From contig CAVSUY010000020.1 of the NCBI GenBank assembly GCA_963731035.1, forward strand, positions 1-53,363: a stretch of DNA of 53,363 nt, read 5' to 3'. The notes under the pieces are model-generated. The model saw only the letters and a list, made by a program, of their open reading frames with translations. It ran no database searches and had not been told where the DNA came from. Of this stretch, positions 25,263-32,933 are shown piece after piece (the first letter of the stretch is position 1; each line of letters begins with the position of its first letter). The translations under genes were made by a program, and so were the position numbers. Source of the stretch: JAANXG01 sp963731035. GTDB taxonomy: Bacteria; Pseudomonadota; Gammaproteobacteria; Arenicellales; JAANXG01.

Positions 25263-26537
25263 ATGAGCGAAGCCAAACTCGAATTTCTCGATCGTTCCAG
25301 AGCTTTCTGGAACCCTGGAAAGACACAGGACTGGCAGGACATGGGCGTAGACCTCGTCATCGACAGACGCGAGGGCTATTACATCTACGACATGGACGGC
25401 CGGCGGCTGATCGACCTTCATCTGAACGGCGGCACGTACAATCTCGGACACCGCCACCCCGAACTCGTGGAAGTGCTCAAGGCGGGAAGCGCGCGGTTCG
25501 ACATGGGCAACCATCACTTCCCGGCGCTGGCGCGCACGGCTCTGGCCGAAGCGCTCGCCGCGTGCGCGCCATCCCCGGACATGGTCTACACCGCCTACGG
25601 ATCAGGCGGCGGCGAAGCCGTCGACATCGCCATCAAGACCGCGCGCCACGCGACGCAGAAACGCAAGATCGTATCCATCGTCAAGGCGTACCACGGCCAT
25701 ACCGGCCTGGCGTTGAAGACCGGCGACGACCGTTTCTCCAAGCTCTTCCTTTCCGAGGACACGCAGCACGAGTTCGTGCAAGTTCCGTTCAACGACCTCA
25801 ACGCCATGGAGGACGCTCTTCGAGGCCGGGACGTGGCCGCCGTGATTCTCGAGACCATACCGGCGACCTACGGCTTCCCGATGCCCGAGGAGGGCTATCT
25901 GCCTTCGGTGAAGAAGCTGTGCGAGAGATACGATGCCCTGTACATCGCCGACGAGGTGCAGACCGGTTTAATGCGCTGCGGGGAGATGTGGGCGTGCACC
26001 AAGTACGGCGTGGAGCCGGATATCATGGTCACCGGCAAAGGCATCGGCGGGGGGCTGTATCCCATTGCCTGCACCTGCATAGGCAAGCACTGCGGCGGCT
26101 GGCTCACCGAAGACGGATTCGGCCATATCTCCACGGGAGGCGGGGCCGAGTTGGGCTGCATCGTCGCCATGAAGGTTCTCGAGATCGTGCAGCGTCCGGA
26201 AGTACGCACCATGGTTCATTACATTTCCGACTACATGCGCGCCGGGCTGGAGAAGATCATGGAGGAGTATTCGGACTTCTTCATCGGCATCCGGCAGCAC
26301 GGCGTGGTGATGGGCCTGGAGTTCAACCACGAGCAGGGGGCCAAGCCGGTGATGAAGCATCTGTACAACAACGGTGTCTGGGCCATCTTCTCCACGCTGG
26401 ATCCCCGCGTGCTGCAGTTCAAGCCCGGTCTGCTCATGACCCAGGCGGACTGTGAGGAAGTCCTGCGGCGGGTCCAGATCGGCGTGGGCCTCGCCCGGGA
26501 CGAGGTCATGGGCGGCCGCTACCGGCGGAGCGCATGA
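25263..26537 (+). CDS. Class-III PLP enzyme (proposed amino-alcohol-phosphate phospho-lyase)
   Basis: A 424-residue fold-type I PLP enzyme. The Schiff-base lysine is K259 (MVTGKGIGGGLYP), D230 in IADEVQTG binds the pyridine nitrogen, and GSGGGEAVDIAIK (113-125) forms the phosphate cup. Class-III members act either as aminotransferases or, in the ethanolamine-phosphate/aminopropanol-phosphate branch, as phospho-lyases giving aldehyde, ammonia and phosphate. The preceding kinase gene favours lyase activity, and the following acylating AldDH needs exactly such an aldehyde. The 147-bp gap before it carries no visible gene. Its stop overlaps the AldDH start. Confidence 0.9.
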   Translation: MSEAKLEFLDRSRAFWNPGKTQDWQDMGVDLVIDRREGYYIYDMDGRRLIDLHLNGGTYNLGHRHPELVEVLKAGSARFDMGNHHFPALARTALAEALAACAPSPDMVYTAYGSGGGEAVDIAIKTARHATQKRKIVSIVKAYHGHTGLALKTGDDRFSKLFLSEDTQHEFVQVPFNDLNAMEDALRGRDVAAVILETIPATYGFPMPEEGYLPSVKKLCERYDALYIADEVQTGLMRCGEMWACTKYGVEPDIMVTGKGIGGGLYPIACTCIGKHCGGWLTEDGFGHISTGGGAELGCIVAMKVLEIVQRPEVRTMVHYISDYMRAGLEKIMEEYSDFFIGIRQHGVVMGLEFNHEQGAKPVMKHLYNNGVWAIFSTLDPRVLQFKPGLLMTQADCEEVLRRVQIGVGLARDEVMGGRYRRSA

Positions 26538-28108
26538 TGGAACCGCAGGTTCGCAAGCTCGTGGATATTGCCGGCACCCAGGCGGCATTGACCGGGCAGG
26601 CCGAGATGGTGCTGGAGCGGGCGCGGTGGGCCGCGGAAATATTCCGCCGCTACGACCGCGATACGACCATGGCGATTGCCGATGCAGTGGCGGCGGCGGC
26701 GCACGAGCAGGCGGGCAGGTTCGCCGAGTGGGCCGTGGAGGAGACCGGTTTCGGGGTGGCCGCCCACAAGAAGCTGAAGAACGAAATGACGGCCCATCCG
26801 TTGGTCGATTTCTATCGGGACGACGATTTCGTGAATCCGCGCATCGACGAGGCACGGAAAATGGTCGAGATCCCGCGTCCGGCCGGGGTGATCCTGGCGC
26901 TGACGCCGTCGACCAATCCGATAGCCACGATTAATTATAAGGTCCTCATCTCCCTGATGACGCGCAATGCCATCGTCATGAGCCCGCATCCCGCGGCGCG
27001 CGAATGCAGCGTGGAGGCGGCACGCGTGCTGGCCGAGGCCGCCGTGGCCGCGGGAGCGCCGGACGGTGTCATACAGAGCATAGAGGAGCCGAGTATTCCT
27101 TTGGTCGAAGAGCTCATGGGGTCGCCCAAAACGTCGGTGATCCTGGCTACGGGCGGCACGGCAATGGTACGAGCCGCCTACAGGTCGTCCAACCCCGCCA
27201 TAGGCGTGGGCCCGGGCAATGCACCGGTGTTCGTCGACTCCAGCGCGGAGGTCGACAAGGCGGCTCGGCGCATCGTGGAGTCGAAATCTTTCGATAACTC
27301 GGCCTTATGCACCAATGAAAGCGTGATCATCACGCTGCCGGAGGTCGACGCGCGCCTGCGCCAGTCCTTCAGGCAGGCGAAGGCCCATGTCTGCGACGAG
27401 GATGACGTCGAGCGGCTGCGCGGATACTTGTTTCACCAAAGAGGCTTCAATGTCGAGTGCGTCGGACGGGATGCTCTGTGGATCGCTCGCGAATGCGGCA
27501 TACGGGTTCCGAACGACACCCTGGTGCTGTTGGCACCGATCAGCGCGGTCGGCATAGAGGAACCGCTCTCGCGCGAGAAGCTGTGCCCGGTGCTGGCGTA
27601 CCATGTGGCGAAGAATCGCGGCCATGCCATCACTCAGGCCCGTGCGGTGCTTCGCCTGGCGGGTGCGGGACATTCCGCGGCGGTGCACGCCAGGGACGAG
27701 CAAGTGACCATGGCGTTCGCATCCGCGGTGGAGGCTTACAGGGTGGTCGTGAATGTACCGTGCACCCAGGGCGCCGCAGGGTTTCAGACCGCGCTGGCGC
27801 CGACGTTCACCGTGGGCACCGGCTTCTTCGGGCGCAGTTCCATCGGTGAGAACATCGGACCCAAGCATCTGGTGCATTGGACACGCCTCGCTTACAACTC
27901 GGATGCGTCGGAGCCGTTCGGCGACTATCGGGGATTGCGCTCGGAGCTTGCCGGCCCCCTGCCTCAGGCACCCTCCGACGGCGTGCCCGGATCGAGTGGA
28001 TACCGGGCCCGGCGGGCGGAGGCGGCCCAGGGTGGCATCTCCAACGTAACCCGGGAAGAACTGCGCCGCATGATCGCGGAAGAGCTGCGCGCGGCGCTCA
28101 GGAAGTAG
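26534..28108 (+). CDS. CoA-acylating aldehyde dehydrogenase with C-terminal encapsulation peptide
   Basis: A 524-residue enzyme of the EutE/PduP class, converting an aldehyde (propionaldehyde in RMM-type compartments), CoA and NAD+ to acyl-CoA and NADH. The catalytic cysteine is C259 (FDNSALCTNES); GPGNAPVFVD (226-235) and the THE-less LTPSTNPIATINYK segment are family marks. After a Pro/Gly/Ser-rich linker (about 470-500) the last 20 residues form an amphipathic helix (VTREELRRMIAEELRAAL), the usual cargo tag that docks enzymes inside BMC shells. It overlaps the PLP gene by 4 bp and lies 9 bp before the first shell gene. Confidence 0.93.
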   Translation: MMEPQVRKLVDIAGTQAALTGQAEMVLERARWAAEIFRRYDRDTTMAIADAVAAAAHEQAGRFAEWAVEETGFGVAAHKKLKNEMTAHPLVDFYRDDDFVNPRIDEARKMVEIPRPAGVILALTPSTNPIATINYKVLISLMTRNAIVMSPHPAARECSVEAARVLAEAAVAAGAPDGVIQSIEEPSIPLVEELMGSPKTSVILATGGTAMVRAAYRSSNPAIGVGPGNAPVFVDSSAEVDKAARRIVESKSFDNSALCTNESVIITLPEVDARLRQSFRQAKAHVCDEDDVERLRGYLFHQRGFNVECVGRDALWIARECGIRVPNDTLVLLAPISAVGIEEPLSREKLCPVLAYHVAKNRGHAITQARAVLRLAGAGHSAAVHARDEQVTMAFASAVEAYRVVVNVPCTQGAAGFQTALAPTFTVGTGFFGRSSIGENIGPKHLVHWTRLAYNSDASEPFGDYRGLRSELAGPLPQAPSDGVPGSSGYRARRAEAAQGGISNVTREELRRMIAEELRAALRK

Positions 28109-28117
28109 CGGTTCCCC

Positions 28118-28729
28118 ATGGCCGATCTCAGATCCTTCATCTTCATAGACCAGCTGCAGCCGCAGACCATGGCCTACGTCGCGACGTGGATGCGCGGCTC
28201 ACTCCCGCGCCGGAACATGGCCGCACAGATCATCGAAGTCGCCCCCGGTCTGGATATCGAAGCGCTGACCGACGTGGCGTTGAAGGGGGCGAACATCAAG
28301 GTCGGGCTGCTGGTGGTGGAGCGTCAGTACGGATACCTTGAGTTCCACTCCCGTTCAACGGCGGAGGTCAAGACAGGGGCGCAGGCTGTCCTGGATGCGC
28401 TCAAAGCGAAGGTCGAGGATGCCACGCCGCCTGAAATCCTGGGATCAAAGATAGTGACCCGGGTCGATCACCAGCATGCGTTCCTGATCAACAGGAACAA
28501 GCTGGGCTCCATGATTCTCGGGGGAGACTCCCTGTATCTGCTCGAATGCCGTCCGGCGTCGTATGCGATCCTGGCGTGCAACGAAGCGGAGAAGGAAGCA
28601 AACATCAAGGTGATCGACTATCGCATGATCGGGGCCAATGGCCGTCTTTATCTGGCGGGCGACGAGGCCGAGATGAGGAATGCGCGCAGCCGGGTCGAAG
28701 CCGTGCTGCGCGACGGGGGAGCCCGGTAG
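28118..28729 (+). CDS. BMC-T shell protein, CsoS1D/CcmP type (copy 1)
   Basis: A 203-residue tandem-BMC-domain shell protein. The opening RSFIFIDQLQPQTMAY and the circularly permuted ending (GRLYLAGDEAEMRNARSRVEAVL) match CsoS1D/CcmP, whose trimers stack in pairs and have a gated central pore. The gate pair Glu-Arg is present as E68-R69 (VVERQYG). It would form a hexagonal tile and a controllable channel for large metabolites or cofactors. It lies 9 bp after the AldDH gene and 3 bp before the next. Confidence 0.92.
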   Translation: MADLRSFIFIDQLQPQTMAYVATWMRGSLPRRNMAAQIIEVAPGLDIEALTDVALKGANIKVGLLVVERQYGYLEFHSRSTAEVKTGAQAVLDALKAKVEDATPPEILGSKIVTRVDHQHAFLINRNKLGSMILGGDSLYLLECRPASYAILACNEAEKEANIKVIDYRMIGANGRLYLAGDEAEMRNARSRVEAVLRDGGAR

Positions 28730-28732
28730 CGT

Positions 28733-29176
28733 ATGTCCGAAGATCTGCGGCAGATGATCCGAAACCTCGTGCTCGAAGAACTCGCGTCCCAGGGAGCCGG
28801 CGCGGGGTCCGCGGCCTCCGCGAGCAGGCGGGAGGAAGTCGTCAGCATCAACTGCGACCAGGATCTCGCGAGGTTCGTGCAGCGTCTGTTGACCATGGCC
28901 AGGAATGACCGGGCGCGCGCCGATATCGAATCCGGCCGCCATGTATTCCGCCTGGGCCAGGGTGCCGGCGCCAGGACGCCGCCGGTCACGGGCGCACCGG
29001 GCCCCGGCAGCGGAAGGACCGCCAAGCTCCAGGGTGCCCTGGTGACCGAGAGGCAGGTACGTGGTCTGGCCGACGATGTCTCGATGGTCGAGGTTGGAAA
29101 GACTGTGCGCTTTACGCCGCTCGCCAGCGATGCATTGCGCCAGGCGGGGATCAAGATCAAGAGGATGACGAAATGA
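28733..29176 (+). CDS. Unknown BMC-locus protein with encapsulation-peptide-like N-terminus
   Basis: A 147-residue protein that I do not recognise as a named family. Residues 1-18 (EDLRQMIRNLVLEELA) form an amphipathic helix very like the cargo tag at the end of the AldDH. Then come an Ala/Gly linker, a helical middle (about 34-73, VVSINCDQDLARFVQRLL), a Gly/Pro linker (75-100) and a C-terminal segment (LVTERQVRGL...RFTPLASDALRQAGIKIKR) of a style seen in EutQ/PduM-like and other BMC accessory proteins. It sits between BMC-T and BMC-P genes and overlaps the latter by 4 bp. A scaffold or adaptor in the compartment lumen is my inference. Confidence 0.75.
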   Translation: MSEDLRQMIRNLVLEELASQGAGAGSAASASRREEVVSINCDQDLARFVQRLLTMARNDRARADIESGRHVFRLGQGAGARTPPVTGAPGPGSGRTAKLQGALVTERQVRGLADDVSMVEVGKTVRFTPLASDALRQAGIKIKRMTK

Positions 29177-29415
29177 TTCGTGGACGCGTAACGGGTCGCA
29201 TTTGGTCGACCAAGCATGTCGAAACCATGCCCAATGGGGCTCTTTTGGAAGTCACGCTCGAAAGCGGCGGAGCCCTCATTGCACTGGACCCGCTGGGATG
29301 CGCCGAAGGCGAGGCCGTCCTGGTCACCCAGGGGTCCGTAGCGGCGGGCTATTTCACGAAGATCAAAGCACCCATCGACGCGTTGATCATCGGGTCGATC
29401 GATGAACAGAGTTGA
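29173..29415 (+). CDS. BMC-P shell vertex protein (EutN/CcmL type)
   Basis: An 80-residue pentamer-forming protein with the EutN/CcmL pattern: IRGRVTGRIWSTKH at the N-terminus, ALDPLGCAEGEAVLVTQGS in the centre and the ending IDALIIGSID. Pentamers cap the twelve vertices of the icosahedral shell. The start overlaps the preceding gene (ATGA). Length is normal. Confidence 0.94.
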   Translation: MIRGRVTGRIWSTKHVETMPNGALLEVTLESGGALIALDPLGCAEGEAVLVTQGSVAAGYFTKIKAPIDALIIGSIDEQS

Positions 29416-29475
29416 TCCGGACTACGGTATTCACTTGCAACCGGCCGGCAGGCCGAAACACCAGGAGACACAGCA

Positions 29476-29760
29476 ATGTCCAATCACGCCATAGGTATGA
29501 TAGAAACCCGCGGATACGTACCGGCGCTCGCCAGTGCTGATGCCATGGTCAAGGCCGCGAACGTCGAAATTGTATCGCGCAATGAAGTCGGGGGCGGTCT
29601 GGTTTCCGTCGTCATTGTGGGCGATGTAGGCGCCGTCAAGGCGGCAACGGAAGCGGGCTCCGAGGCGGCCAACCAGGTCGGCGAAGTCGTCGCCGTTCAC
29701 GTGATTCCTCGCCCGCACCAGGATCTGAACAAGCACTTCAGCCTGACCGCCGGCAAGTGA
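29476..29760 (+). CDS. BMC-H shell hexamer protein (PduA/EutM type)
   Basis: A 94-residue single-domain shell protein: IGMIETRGYVPALASADAM, the edge lysine K26, and VHVIPRPH near the end. It forms the hexagonal tiles of the facets. The pore loop reads NEVGGGLV, so the usual pore serine (Ser40 of PduA, in a GSG motif) is Gly40 here, suggesting a wider, less hydrogen-bonding pore. The ribosome binding site is AGGAGA. It is the only BMC-H gene in the window. Confidence 0.96.
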   Translation: MSNHAIGMIETRGYVPALASADAMVKAANVEIVSRNEVGGGLVSVVIVGDVGAVKAATEAGSEAANQVGEVVAVHVIPRPHQDLNKHFSLTAGK

Positions 29761-29791
29761 TTCGCTGCCGGCGAGCGGAGGCGGGATTGCC

Positions 29792-30421
29792 ATGACTGAA
29801 CTCAGGGTCTATCTGCCCATCCACGATCTGCAGCCGCAGTTTGCCGCCTATCTGAGCACGCCGCTCCGGGCTCGTGGATATCCGCCCTTCGAGGGTCAGC
29901 ACAGCCTGATCATCGAGGTCTCGCCGGCGCTCGCCATACACCGCATCTCGGACCTGGCGCTGAAGGTGGCGCCGGACATGGAGCCCGGCATCCTGTTCAC
30001 GGAGCGGCAGTTCGGGCTGCTCGAGCTCCACTCGTCGGACCGCGGCGAGCTGGATGCGGCGGGCAGGGCGATACTCGAGGGCATCGGCTCCAAGGCGACG
30101 GAACAGCTTACGCCGGACGTGTTGTTCGAGGACATCATCGAAAACCTGTCCGACCAGCACGCTATCATCCTGAACCGCTCCCGGTCCGCTTCCATGCTGG
30201 TTCCGGGCACTTCATTACTGCTCTATGAGATGAGCCCCGCGTTGTTCGCCTGTGTCGCGGCAAACGAGGCTGAGAGGGCGGCACCCAATGCCGTTCTCAA
30301 TGACGTGCAGATGATGGGGGTGTCGGGGCGCGTGTTCATGTCCGGAGACACCGGCGACCTCGTCAAAGCGAGGGACGTCATTACCAAAACCCTGAAAGCG
30401 GTGAAAGGGCGAAGTATGTGA
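29792..30421 (+). CDS. BMC-T shell protein, CsoS1D/CcmP type (copy 2)
   Basis: A 209-residue tandem-BMC-domain protein with the same architecture as the one at 28118 (LRVYLPIHDLQPQFAAY near the start, permuted ending) but clearly diverged. The gate pair is E71-R72 (FTERQFG). Two CsoS1D-like trimers in one shell suggest either mixed stacked trimers or two channels with different selectivity. Its last codons overlap the GTG start of the hydrolase gene. Confidence 0.92.
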   Translation: MTELRVYLPIHDLQPQFAAYLSTPLRARGYPPFEGQHSLIIEVSPALAIHRISDLALKVAPDMEPGILFTERQFGLLELHSSDRGELDAAGRAILEGIGSKATEQLTPDVLFEDIIENLSDQHAIILNRSRSASMLVPGTSLLLYEMSPALFACVAANEAERAAPNAVLNDVQMMGVSGRVFMSGDTGDLVKARDVITKTLKAVKGRSM

Positions 30422-31116
30422 GCGACTGGAAGAACGCTTACCGATCCTTTTACTACGCCGAGGCGGAGGAACCCGCGGACCCGAAGCTGGCGCCCTCGGA
30501 GACGGCCCTGCTGGTCGTCGATATCCAGAACACCTACATGGAAGTGCCGGAGAAAACCGCGGAAGCCGGGCGCTGGGGCTCCTTCTTTCGCCGGATGAAC
30601 AACGTAGTCATTCCAAACACGGTCGACCTGATAGACGCCTGCCGGGAGAGGGGCTGCGAGATCATCTTTGCCCGGATCGCCTGTTTGACCGAGGACGGAC
30701 GTGACCGCTCGCTGAGCCAGAAGAAGCCCGGCTTCAATTACCTGCTGCTGCCCAAGGACCGTGAGGACAGCCAGCTGGTCCCACAGCTGGTACCACGGGG
30801 GGACGAGATAGTGGTCCTGAAGACCACGGACAGCGCCCTGACCGGCACGAACCTGCGCTTGATCCTCCACAACATCGGTATCAAGAACGTCGTTGTGGCG
30901 GGCATATTCACCGACCAGTGTGTCAGCAGCACCGTGCGCAGCCTGGCGGACGAGAGCTTCAACGTTCTGGTCGTGGAGGACTGCTGCGCCGCAGCAACCA
31001 TGGAGCTGCACCAGCACGAGCTCGAGGTCATCAACATGATCTATTGTCACGTGGTCCAGTCCGAGGACATCGCGACATTTATCGCTAGTTGGCGCCGGGA
31101 TGGCGGGGCGCCGTGA
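30418..31116 (+). CDS. Isochorismatase-fold cysteine hydrolase
   Basis: A 232-residue hydrolase with the catalytic triad of the family: D35 (LLVVDIQNTY), K135 (VVLKTTDSALTGT) and C168 (GIFTDQCVSST). This fold includes N-carbamoylsarcosine amidohydrolase, ureidoacrylate and biuret hydrolases, as well as nicotinamidase; it cleaves C-N bonds of amides or carbamoyl groups. A GTG start at 30418 overlaps the shell gene stop, so it is part of the same operon. An amide- or carbamoyl-linked precursor of the amine is my inference. There is no cargo tag at either end that I can see. Confidence 0.9.
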   Translation: MSDWKNAYRSFYYAEAEEPADPKLAPSETALLVVDIQNTYMEVPEKTAEAGRWGSFFRRMNNVVIPNTVDLIDACRERGCEIIFARIACLTEDGRDRSLSQKKPGFNYLLLPKDREDSQLVPQLVPRGDEIVVLKTTDSALTGTNLRLILHNIGIKNVVVAGIFTDQCVSSTVRSLADESFNVLVVEDCCAAATMELHQHELEVINMIYCHVVQSEDIATFIASWRRDGGAP

Positions 31117-31302
31117 TGTCTCCGGCGGTGGCGGCCGTCGATTCGCAGTGTGTCAGGGTGCTTCAAGCGCGCTGTAGCCCAGTGGGAATGCGAATATGGC
31201 GGCTATGGGCACGCGCCGGCAGTGCGGCGCTAACGCGGCGGACTACGTACGATCCCGCGAACGGTTTAGAATACGGGGCAGCCAAACAGGAGAGGATATG
31301 AA
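31117..31302 (+). other. Short gap within the BMC operon
   Basis: A 186-bp stretch between the hydrolase and RidA genes. A short open frame (31089-31301) covers it but has no ribosome binding site or family similarity, and I do not call it. AGGAGAGG at 31289-31296 serves the RidA gene; an internal promoter is possible. Confidence 0.35.
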
Positions 31303-31656
31303 ATGAGCATCAAACGAAACCACGTCGGCCCGCGTATGAGCCAGGCCGTGGTGCACGATTCCACGGTCTATGTGGCGGGGCAGGTCGCTCTGGGAGCGCC
31401 CGGTGCGTCAGTGGCGGACCAGACCCGGAACATCCTCGAGCGTATCGACGAATTGCTCGGCGAAGTTGGCAGCAGCAAGTCCAAGGCCTTGTCGGCGACC
31501 ATCTGGCTCACCGACATGGCCGACTTCGACGAGATGAACGAGGTCTGGGACGCGTGGCTCGACCCGGAAAATCCGCCGGTTCGGGCTTGCGTCCAATCGC
31601 CGGCGCTGGCGGCGCCGCAGTTCACCGTCGAGATCATGGTGACGGCGGCCGTCTGA
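31303..31656 (+). CDS. RidA/YjgF family enamine/imine deaminase
   Basis: A 117-residue chorismate-mutase-fold trimer protein. The key arginine is R94 (PPVRACVQ) and the conserved glutamate E110 lies in QFTVEIMVTA. RidA proteins hydrolyse reactive enamines and imines, such as 2-aminoacrylate, released by PLP enzymes or amine oxidases. Here it lies after a PLP lyase and before an FAD amine oxidase, both of which generate such intermediates, so it probably clears them. The gene is 19 bp before the flavoenzyme. Confidence 0.92.
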   Translation: MSIKRNHVGPRMSQAVVHDSTVYVAGQVALGAPGASVADQTRNILERIDELLGEVGSSKSKALSATIWLTDMADFDEMNEVWDAWLDPENPPVRACVQSPALAAPQFTVEIMVTAAV

Positions 31657-31675
31657 GGAGCGAGCGGAGCCGCGC

Positions 31676-32933
31676 GTGAGGGTGCTCGTGCTCGGCGGCG
31701 GCGTGATAGGCATTACCAGCGCCTATCACCTTGCCCGCGACGGCCACGAGGTGACGGTGGTCGACCGCCAGAGTCTGGCGGCTTCCGAGACCAGCTACGC
31801 CAACGCCGGGCTGGTCGCCCCGGCCCATGCTTACGCCTGGGCGTCGCCGAAGGCGCCCGGGATTCTCCTCAAGTCGCTGTTCGTGCCCGACCAGGCGCTG
31901 CGCCTGAAGCTGCGCGCCGACCCGCGCATGTGGTCCTGGTCCTGCTTGTTCCTGATGCAGTGCACCAACGAGCGCGCTCGGATCAATACCGTTCGCAAGC
32001 TCACGCTGTGCCTGTATTCCCTCGAAGCCCTGGACGACGTCGTACGCGACACGGGCGTCCAGTACGACGGCCTGCAGGGCGGCAACCTCTACGTCTATCG
32101 TAGTGAGAAGAGCTTTGTCGCGGGCATCGAACACACTGGAATCCTGCGTGATCAGGGCCTGGAGATGAGAGTGGTGTCGCGCGACGAGCTGCCGGATATT
32201 GAGCCGGCGCTGGCGTCGGTGAAGGAATTGATCGCCGGCGCGGTCTATTCGCCAACGGACCAGAGCGGCGACGCCAGGATGTTCACCCGCGGCCTCTCCG
32301 AGCACTGCAAGAGCAAAATGGGCGTCGAGTTCGCTTTCGACACGACCATTGAAGCCATCGATACCGACAGCGACCGGATCACGGGCGTCACAACCGACGG
32401 CGGGCGATTGGAAGCGGATCTTTATGTCATGGCCCTGGGCTGCGACAGCCCAATCGTCGGACGTCGTATCGGGCTTCGCCTTCCCATCTACCCGGTCAAG
32501 GGTTATTCCGTCACCGTGCCGCGCCGCCAGGACGGCACGGTGCCATGCATGGGCGGCGTGGACGAGGACAACCTGGTCGCCTATTGCCCGATGGGCGAGC
32601 GCGTTCGGTTTACGTCGACCGCGGAGTTCAGCGGCTACGATCGCAGTTACAAACCGGATGACTTCCGTGCCATGCTGCGCAGCGCCAAAGAGTTCTTTCC
32701 GAATGCGGCGGACTACGACAAGCCGGACTATTGGGCCGGACTCCGACCGATGACGCCTGAAGGGAACGCCTATCCTCGGTCAGGCACGCTACCGCAACCT
32801 GTTCCTCAACACGGGACATGGCCACATCGGCTGGACCATGTCTTGCGGTTCGGCCCGCGTCCTCGCGGACCTGGTGGCCGGGCGTAAGCCCGACATCGAT
32901 CTCACCGGAATGACCTACGGGGGTTCCACATGA
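31676..32933 (+). pseudogene. DadA-like FAD-dependent amine/D-amino-acid dehydrogenase, frameshifted near the 3' end
   Basis: The N-terminal Rossmann motif VLVLGGGVIGITSAYHLARDGHEV and the YSVTVP segment match DadA-type flavoenzymes that oxidise amines or D-amino acids to imines. The reading frame is intact to about 32764, then an extra A at 32765-32766 (GGGAACGCC for GGGACGCC) shifts it and the ORF ends at 32887. In the +1 frame the expected ending resumes (GHGHIGWTMSCGSARVLADL) and stops at 32931-32933, overlapping the next gene by ATGA. Corrected length is 418 residues, normal. A real pseudogene or a sequencing/assembly error are both possible; the perfect operon overlap favours an error or very recent mutation. 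Confidence 0.85.

Noticed and set aside
25184..26455. Second-frame open reading over the class-III PLP gene
   Set aside because: Arg-rich composition typical of a shadow frame; the true frame has the PLP lysine and phosphate cup.
28118..30421. Carboxysome or ethanolamine (eut) compartment
   Set aside because: No RuBisCO, carbonic anhydrase, EutBC or B12 genes; the kinase plus class-III PLP enzyme point to the amino-alcohol type.
30418..31116. Isochorismatase in siderophore synthesis
   Set aside because: No other siderophore genes; operon overlap with a shell gene and the triad fit the wider cysteine-hydrolase family.
31089..31301. Short open frame before RidA
   Set aside because: Overlaps the end of the hydrolase gene, no ribosome binding site and no similarity.
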